NCBI GenBank assembly: GCA_016783865.1
Contig: JADHVS010000088.1
Span: 1 to 16,925 of the forward strand
Direction: 5' to 3'
DNA length: 16,925 nt
Source of the DNA: Bacteroidales bacterium
GTDB lineage: Bacteria; Bacteroidota; Bacteroidia; Bacteroidales; SM23-62
Shown here: positions 13,875-16,925 of the stretch, one piece after another
Numbering within the stretch: the first letter of the stretch is position 1
Layout of the letters: the number at the start of each line of letters is the position of its first letter
Translations under genes and position numbers: made by a program
Notes under the pieces: model-generated
Told to the model about the DNA's origin: nothing
What the model saw: only the letters and a program-made list of their open reading frames with translations
The model's database searches: none

Positions 13875-14672
13875 ATGAACAACTACCTGAAAAAGTTTAC
13901 TGAAGATCTTCAGATGAAAGGAAAATACACATTTACCCTGGATGAAATAAGGGATACATTTCCGAATGGGAAGGAAGCCCTGAGGCTTGCCCTTAACCGG
14001 ATGAGTAAAAAAGGAAAGATTGTACCCGTCAGGAAGGGATTCTATGTTATTGTTCCACCTGAATATGCCGGGATGGGAATATTACCACCTGTTTTATTCA
14101 TTGATGAATTAATGAAGTTCCTTAAAAAACCCTATTATGTGAGCCTGTATAGCGCTGCAGCACTTCATGGGGCAGCCCATCAGCAACCGATGGAATTCTA
14201 TGTGACCACAACACATCCCCCAAACCGGGACATATATTCAAGGGGAGTAAAAATCAATTATTTTACAAAAACAGCTCTCCCTGAAACCGGCATATCAGAA
14301 ATAAAAACCGATACAGGATGGGTAAAGGTTTCCGGGACGGAATTAACAGCCTATGACCTGGTTTTCTTCCAGAATAAAACAGGTGGATTAAACAGGGCCT
14401 CAACAGTCATTGATGAATTATCAGGTTCCATGACTAAAGAAAACCTGAGACAATTAAATGTAAACGGTTTTTCCGCGGCGAGCCTGCAGAGACTGGGATA
14501 TTTACTGGATAAGGTCCTGTTAAAATATGAACTTGCCGGTGAAATATTTAACGTTCTTCAAGGAAAAAAAATATATCCGGTCCCGCTCAATTCTGCCAAA
14601 CTAAAAACAGGTCACATAGTTGACCCAAAATGGAAAGTAATAATGAATGAAACCATTGAAACTGAATTATGA
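13875..14672 (+). CDS. abiEi: AbiEi-type antitoxin/repressor of a type IV toxin-antitoxin pair
   Basis: 265-residue AbiEi family protein. The N-terminus (about 1-60) is a winged helix: Y-T-F-T-L-D-E-I-R-D-T-F, then A-L-R-L-A-L-N-R-M-S-K-K-G-K-I and V-P-V-R-K-G-F-Y-V-I. The remainder matches the AbiEi C-terminal antitoxin region, with Y-Y-V-S-L-Y-S-A-A-A-L-H-G-A-A-H (about 88-103). In the family this part counters the nucleotidyltransferase toxin without stable binding, and the winged helix represses the operon. I place the start at ATG 13875; a TTG at 13839 would run the coding region through the operator. Its stop overlaps the abiEii start by 4 bases (ATGA, 14669-14672). Confidence 0.9.
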   Translation: MNNYLKKFTEDLQMKGKYTFTLDEIRDTFPNGKEALRLALNRMSKKGKIVPVRKGFYVIVPPEYAGMGILPPVLFIDELMKFLKKPYYVSLYSAAALHGAAHQQPMEFYVTTTHPPNRDIYSRGVKINYFTKTALPETGISEIKTDTGWVKVSGTELTAYDLVFFQNKTGGLNRASTVIDELSGSMTKENLRQLNVNGFSAASLQRLGYLLDKVLLKYELAGEIFNVLQGKKIYPVPLNSAKLKTGHIVDPKWKVIMNETIETEL

Positions 14673-15457
14673 TCCCGAGGTCAAATATTACGGAATGGAG
14701 GTCATACACCCCATGGACAACCAATGAACAGGTTGAGCAGGATCTGGTTATTTCCAGGTCACTGGTACAGATATTTTCAGATCCATACCTGTGTGAAGGT
14801 CTTGCCTTCAGGGGAGGAACCGCCTTACATAAACTTTTCTTTCCCGAGCCAATCAGATATTCGGAAGATATCGACCTGGTCAGGAGACGGACCGGTCCTA
14901 TCAAGGAGACCATTAGCAGATTGCAGCAGCAGTTAAGATTTCTGGGCCCGGCAAGTGTCAGCCAGAAGGAAATGAATACTATCATCAGGTATCGGTTTAA
15001 CTCCGAAATACCGCCTGTCGTTCCACTAAGGTTAAAAATTGAGATCAACTGCAGGGAACATCAATCAAGATTCCCTCTTGCTTACAAAGAGTACGCAGTT
15101 GAATCGGGATGGTTTTCTGAAAAATGCAATGTCACCACCTATTCACTGAATGAATTGATTGGCACCAAGCTGCGTGCATTATACCAGAGAAAAAAAGGCA
15201 GGGACCTGTTTGATACCTGGTATGCACTGGAACACGGGGAAATCAATCAAAAGGAAATGCTGGATGCTTTTTACCATTACCTGGATTTATCGAAGGTAAG
15301 TATCACCAAAAAAGAATATATCAACAATATTGAAAAGAAAATAAATGATCCGGAATTTATGAAAGACATTGCCGGTATCCTGAGGCCAGGGATCTCGTTC
15401 GATTTTGGTCGAGCCTGGGAAAAAATTCGCAAAGAACTGGTTGGAATTATGAAGTAA
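14669..15457 (+). CDS. abiEii: AbiEii-type nucleotidyltransferase toxin
   Basis: 262-residue DUF1814 nucleotidyltransferase. Motif I is F-R-G-G-T-A-L-H-K-L (48-57). Motif II is Y-S-E-D67-I-D69-L, with the two metal-binding aspartates. Motif III is L-K-I-E-I-N (122-127). Motif IV is E-L-I-G-T-K-L-R-A-L-Y-Q-R-K-K-G-R-D-L-F-D (162-182). All are intact. AbiEii/MenT-like toxins transfer nucleotides onto RNA targets and cause reversible growth arrest, giving phage resistance; the target here is unknown. It is translationally coupled to abiEi. After its stop a weak hairpin (AGTGA...TCACT, about 15469-15491) in AT-rich DNA is the only terminator candidate. Confidence 0.92.
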   Translation: MIPRSNITEWRSYTPWTTNEQVEQDLVISRSLVQIFSDPYLCEGLAFRGGTALHKLFFPEPIRYSEDIDLVRRRTGPIKETISRLQQQLRFLGPASVSQKEMNTIIRYRFNSEIPPVVPLRLKIEINCREHQSRFPLAYKEYAVESGWFSEKCNVTTYSLNELIGTKLRALYQRKKGRDLFDTWYALEHGEINQKEMLDAFYHYLDLSKVSITKKEYINNIEKKINDPEFMKDIAGILRPGISFDFGRAWEKIRKELVGIMK

Positions 15458-15516
15458 ATAAAGTAAAAAGTGAATTAATAATAATATCACTATTTCTCTA
15501 CGAAGAAAATGTTTAA

Positions 15517-15631
15517 TTGACTCTCCTCGCCCTGAGTACTCGGGACGAGGAAACGAGTTCCAGAGTTCGGCAATCTTCGATCCTTTATTATTATTTATTT
15601 TGCGCTCGCTAACCCCACCGCAAGCAGGGGG
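15517..15631. repeat. REP-like double-hairpin repeat, copy 3 (diverged)
   Basis: It starts with the same TTGACTCTCCTCG as position 1. Hairpin A' (15525-15550) has arms CCTCG and CGAGG, then CCTGAG and CTCGGG around TA; its inner arms differ from copy 1 but still pair, which points to selection for the fold. The piece GAAACGAGTT...AGTTCGGC follows hairpin A' here, while in copies 1 and 2 it follows hairpin B, so the modules are shuffled. The second hairpin (CCCC...GGGG, 15613-15630) merges into a tRNA 3' half. Confidence 0.65.
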
Positions 15632-15658
15632 TCACTGGTTCGAATCCAGTACATCCCA
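15620..15658 (+). pseudogene. 3' half of a tRNA gene (anticodon loop to discriminator base)
   Basis: The 39 bases split exactly into tRNA parts: GCAA (end of the anticodon loop), GCAGG (3' anticodon stem), GGGTC (5-base variable region), ACTGG-TTCGAAT-CCAGT (5-bp T stem with a standard 7-base loop), ACATCCC (3' acceptor strand) and A (discriminator). No 5' half precedes it; the repeat does instead. GCAA would suggest anticodon TGC (Ala), but those bases also occur in the repeat and position 70 is C rather than the U expected for tRNA-Ala, so I leave the identity open. It may be an integration scar (att-like) or a fragment carried by the repeat. Confidence 0.75.
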
Positions 15659-15697
15659 TCAGAAGGTGAGTGCGCAGGCACGGCCAGAAGGTTCGAT

Positions 15698-16312
15698 TTA
15701 CTTTCCTTTCAGCTTCCTGAGCTCATTATGGTGCTGGACGGCCAATTGTTCGTATCGTTCACGGGACTTTTTGCGATAGGCTTCGAATTCTTCCTTTATT
15801 TCTTCAATATCATTCTTGTTATTTCTTGCTATCGAATAAAAACGTTTATTTGATAGGAAAAGGACACCCGAAAGAAATGCCAGGGCAGCAATTATCGTCC
15901 ACATGATAGTGTTGTAAAGGATTTTATGCACAGACATCCCCAGAAAGGTAAGCCTGTCCCTGTTTTTAATGGCCTGATCAAGCTGGCCATTGGTGCTTTG
16001 AAGTTCTACCTGCAATGATTCAATAAGCGTACTCTGATCCTGCAGCTGATCTTTAAGTTGAAATACATTGTTTTTCTCAGCTGTCAGGGAATCAATGGTG
16101 TTGGATTTAATCTTTTGAAACATATCTTCACGGATGGCCCTGAAGTCATTATAGATTCTTGTCCTTTCTTCCAGGTAATCAAATTGTTCCTGCATCGTAC
16201 CTGTATCAAGGGCTTCCGGCATACTTCCCTGAGCATAAACCTGGCTCCCGGTATAGCCTGACAAACAGATCAGAATAATAATGGCTGGAAGAGTTGTTTT
16301 TAGCTGATTCAT
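15698..16312 (-). CDS. Secreted/membrane-anchored coiled-coil protein
   Basis: 204-residue protein. A signal peptide (about 1-27, cleavage near V-Y-A/Q) is followed by a Q/E/L-rich coiled coil (about 70-118), one membrane helix (about 133-153; N-T-I-M-W-T-I-I-A-A-L-A-F-L) and a charged cytoplasmic coiled coil (about 165-200). This architecture, including Y-N-T-I-M-W before the helix and E-E-F-E-A-Y-R-K-K-S-R-E-R further on, is known in Bacteroidota and is sometimes labelled tRNA (guanine-N1)-methyltransferase, which the sequence does not support. The role is unknown. It is the only gene between repeat copies 3 and 2 and lies opposite to abiE. A 12-bp palindrome TAATACGTATTA (16379-16390) lies about 67 bases upstream of its ATG. 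Confidence 0.75.
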   Translation of the reverse strand: MNQLKTTLPAIIILICLSGYTGSQVYAQGSMPEALDTGTMQEQFDYLEERTRIYNDFRAIREDMFQKIKSNTIDSLTAEKNNVFQLKDQLQDQSTLIESLQVELQSTNGQLDQAIKNRDRLTFLGMSVHKILYNTIMWTIIAALAFLSGVLFLSNKRFYSIARNNKNDIEEIKEEFEAYRKKSRERYEQLAVQHHNELRKLKGK

Positions 16313-16416
16313 AAAATAGGATTTTCTCGGAGAATGTTTTCAGATAAGATATCAACGCAGTTCTATACTCGTAAATTGTAATACGTATTAAAAACTAAAT
16401 CTCCCGTCAGGCCAAC

Positions 16417-16458
16417 GGGGTGCTAGCTCACAGTTGGTTCATAGCGCATGACTGACAG
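16417..16458 (+). pseudogene. tRNA-like 5' half (degenerate)
   Basis: GGGGTGC-TA-GCTC-loop with GTTGGTT-TAGC-G-CATGA-CTGACAG follows the order acceptor, D arm and anticodon stem/loop, with GAC in anticodon position (Val-like). The D arm has one mismatch and a long loop, so it is degenerate or coincidental. It stops inside the anticodon loop, exactly where repeat copy 2 begins at 16459. Confidence 0.35.
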
Positions 16459-16583
16459 GCAGCAAGCTGCGAGGAATCATCGATCCTTTATATAAATTTT
16501 AAATTGCGCTCGCTAACCCCGCAGCAAGCTACGGGGAAACGAGTTTCTGAGTTCGGCAAAGCCAATGCGCTCGCAGGATTCAA
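16459..16583. repeat. REP-like double-hairpin repeat, copy 2
   Basis: 125 bases that match 13-137 with two substitutions (in the AT-rich linker and in CGGCRAAGCC). The 5' arm of hairpin A is missing: the copy starts within that hairpin, fused to the tRNA-like half. Hairpin B is at 16517-16536. The right end joins the transposase fragment at GGATTCAA. Confidence 0.75.
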
Positions 16584-16925
16584 TGAAACACTTGATGCAG
16601 CAGGTGTATTTGCCAATGAAGGAAAAATGGTGGATGCCAGTTTTGTAGAAGCACCACGCCAACGCAATACCCGTGAAGAGAATAAGCATATAAAAGAAAC
16701 CGGAACAGCACCGGAGAAATGGAAAGAAAAGCCACACAAGCTTTGCCAAAAAGATATTGATGCCCGGTGGACAAAGAAAAACTATGCAACTTATTTCGGG
16801 TATAAAAACCATGTTAAAGCTGATGTGAAAACCAAACTAATTGAAAAGTACATAGTTACCGATGCTTCCGTTCACGATTCACAAACAACAGAAGAGTTGC
16901 TTACCGAAAAAGACGAGGGGCAACC
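16579..16925 (+). pseudogene. IS5-family transposase fragment, truncated at both ends
   Basis: 115 codons read F-N-E-T-L-D-A-A-G, then M-V-D-A-S-F-V-E-A-P-R-Q-R-N, D-A-R-W-T-K-K-N, Y-F-G-Y-K-N-H-V-K-A-D and V-T-D-A-S-V-H-D-S-Q. These are hallmark motifs of IS5-group DDE transposases: the D in M-V-D is the first catalytic residue and the V-T-D one is probably the second. The N-terminal region is replaced by repeat copy 2, whose sequence continues in the same frame by chance. The C-terminal part, with the catalytic E, lies beyond the window. Without its N-terminus the copy should be dead. Confidence 0.88.

Noticed and set aside
15620..16458. A permuted tRNA gene (3' half before 5' half)
   Set aside because: The halves are about 760 bp apart with a gene between, and their anticodon stems (GCAGG and CATGA) do not pair.
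1..16925. CRISPR array, phage structural genes, integrase or complete tRNA/rRNA
   Set aside because: None found on reading both strands; the repeats are dispersed hairpins, not a regularly spaced array.

Overview
The window looks like an accessory (defence-island-like) segment of a Bacteroidota genome, probably a Bacteroidales/Marinilabiliales-type bacterium. I infer this from the gene families, from the general lack of Shine-Dalgarno sequences before starts, from -7 boxes of the TAnnTTTG type (for example TACTTTTG before hicA and TACCTTTG before the SNF2 gene), and from a coiled-coil membrane protein family common in this phylum. No tools were used; family names come from motifs I can read.

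Layout. (i) 1-137: the first copy of a repeat made of two GC-rich hairpins (REP-like). (ii) 324-910, minus strand: a hicA-hicB toxin-antitoxin pair with a 16-bp palindrome overlapping its promoter. (iii) 911-1615: a non-coding stretch with a nested inverted repeat. (iv) 1616-3657: a six-helix membrane protein and an AAA_14/DUF4143 ATPase. (v) 3792-13715: seven plus-strand genes. They encode a DUF6880-like protein, an AT-rich alpha-helical protein of unknown family, a radical SAM/SPASM enzyme with a PqqD-like N-terminal domain, a 220-residue acidic protein with a striking N-terminal motif, a SWIM zinc finger-SNF2 helicase, a winged-helix RQC-type DNA-binding protein and a winged-helix AAA+ ATPase. 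(vi) 13875-15457: an abiEi-abiEii type IV toxin-antitoxin/abortive infection pair with an inverted-repeat operator. (vii) 15517-16583: two more copies of the hairpin repeat. One abuts a 3' tRNA half and the other abuts a 5' tRNA-like half, and they bracket one minus-strand gene for a secreted or membrane coiled-coil protein. (viii) 16579-16925: an IS5-family transposase, cut at its 5' end by the repeat and at its 3' end by the window edge.

How the genes may work together. The main candidate system is the 3792-13715 block. A DNA translocase with a SWIM finger, an RQC winged helix and an AAA+ remodeller suggest action on DNA or nucleoprotein. The radical SAM/SPASM enzyme with a PqqD-like domain suggests modification of a peptide or protein, and its next-door 220-residue neighbour (11 nt away) is the obvious partner or substrate to test. 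Two tiny open frames in the gaps beside the radical SAM and SNF2 genes share an N-terminal pattern (M-x-x-[LI]-[ND]-[ED]-H-E-I-[ST]-[QR]-H-L). They could be precursor peptides, remnants or chance. Flanking hicAB, abiE, repeats, tRNA fragments and an IS fit a mobile or defence island. The function of the block is inference; the individual domains are directly visible.
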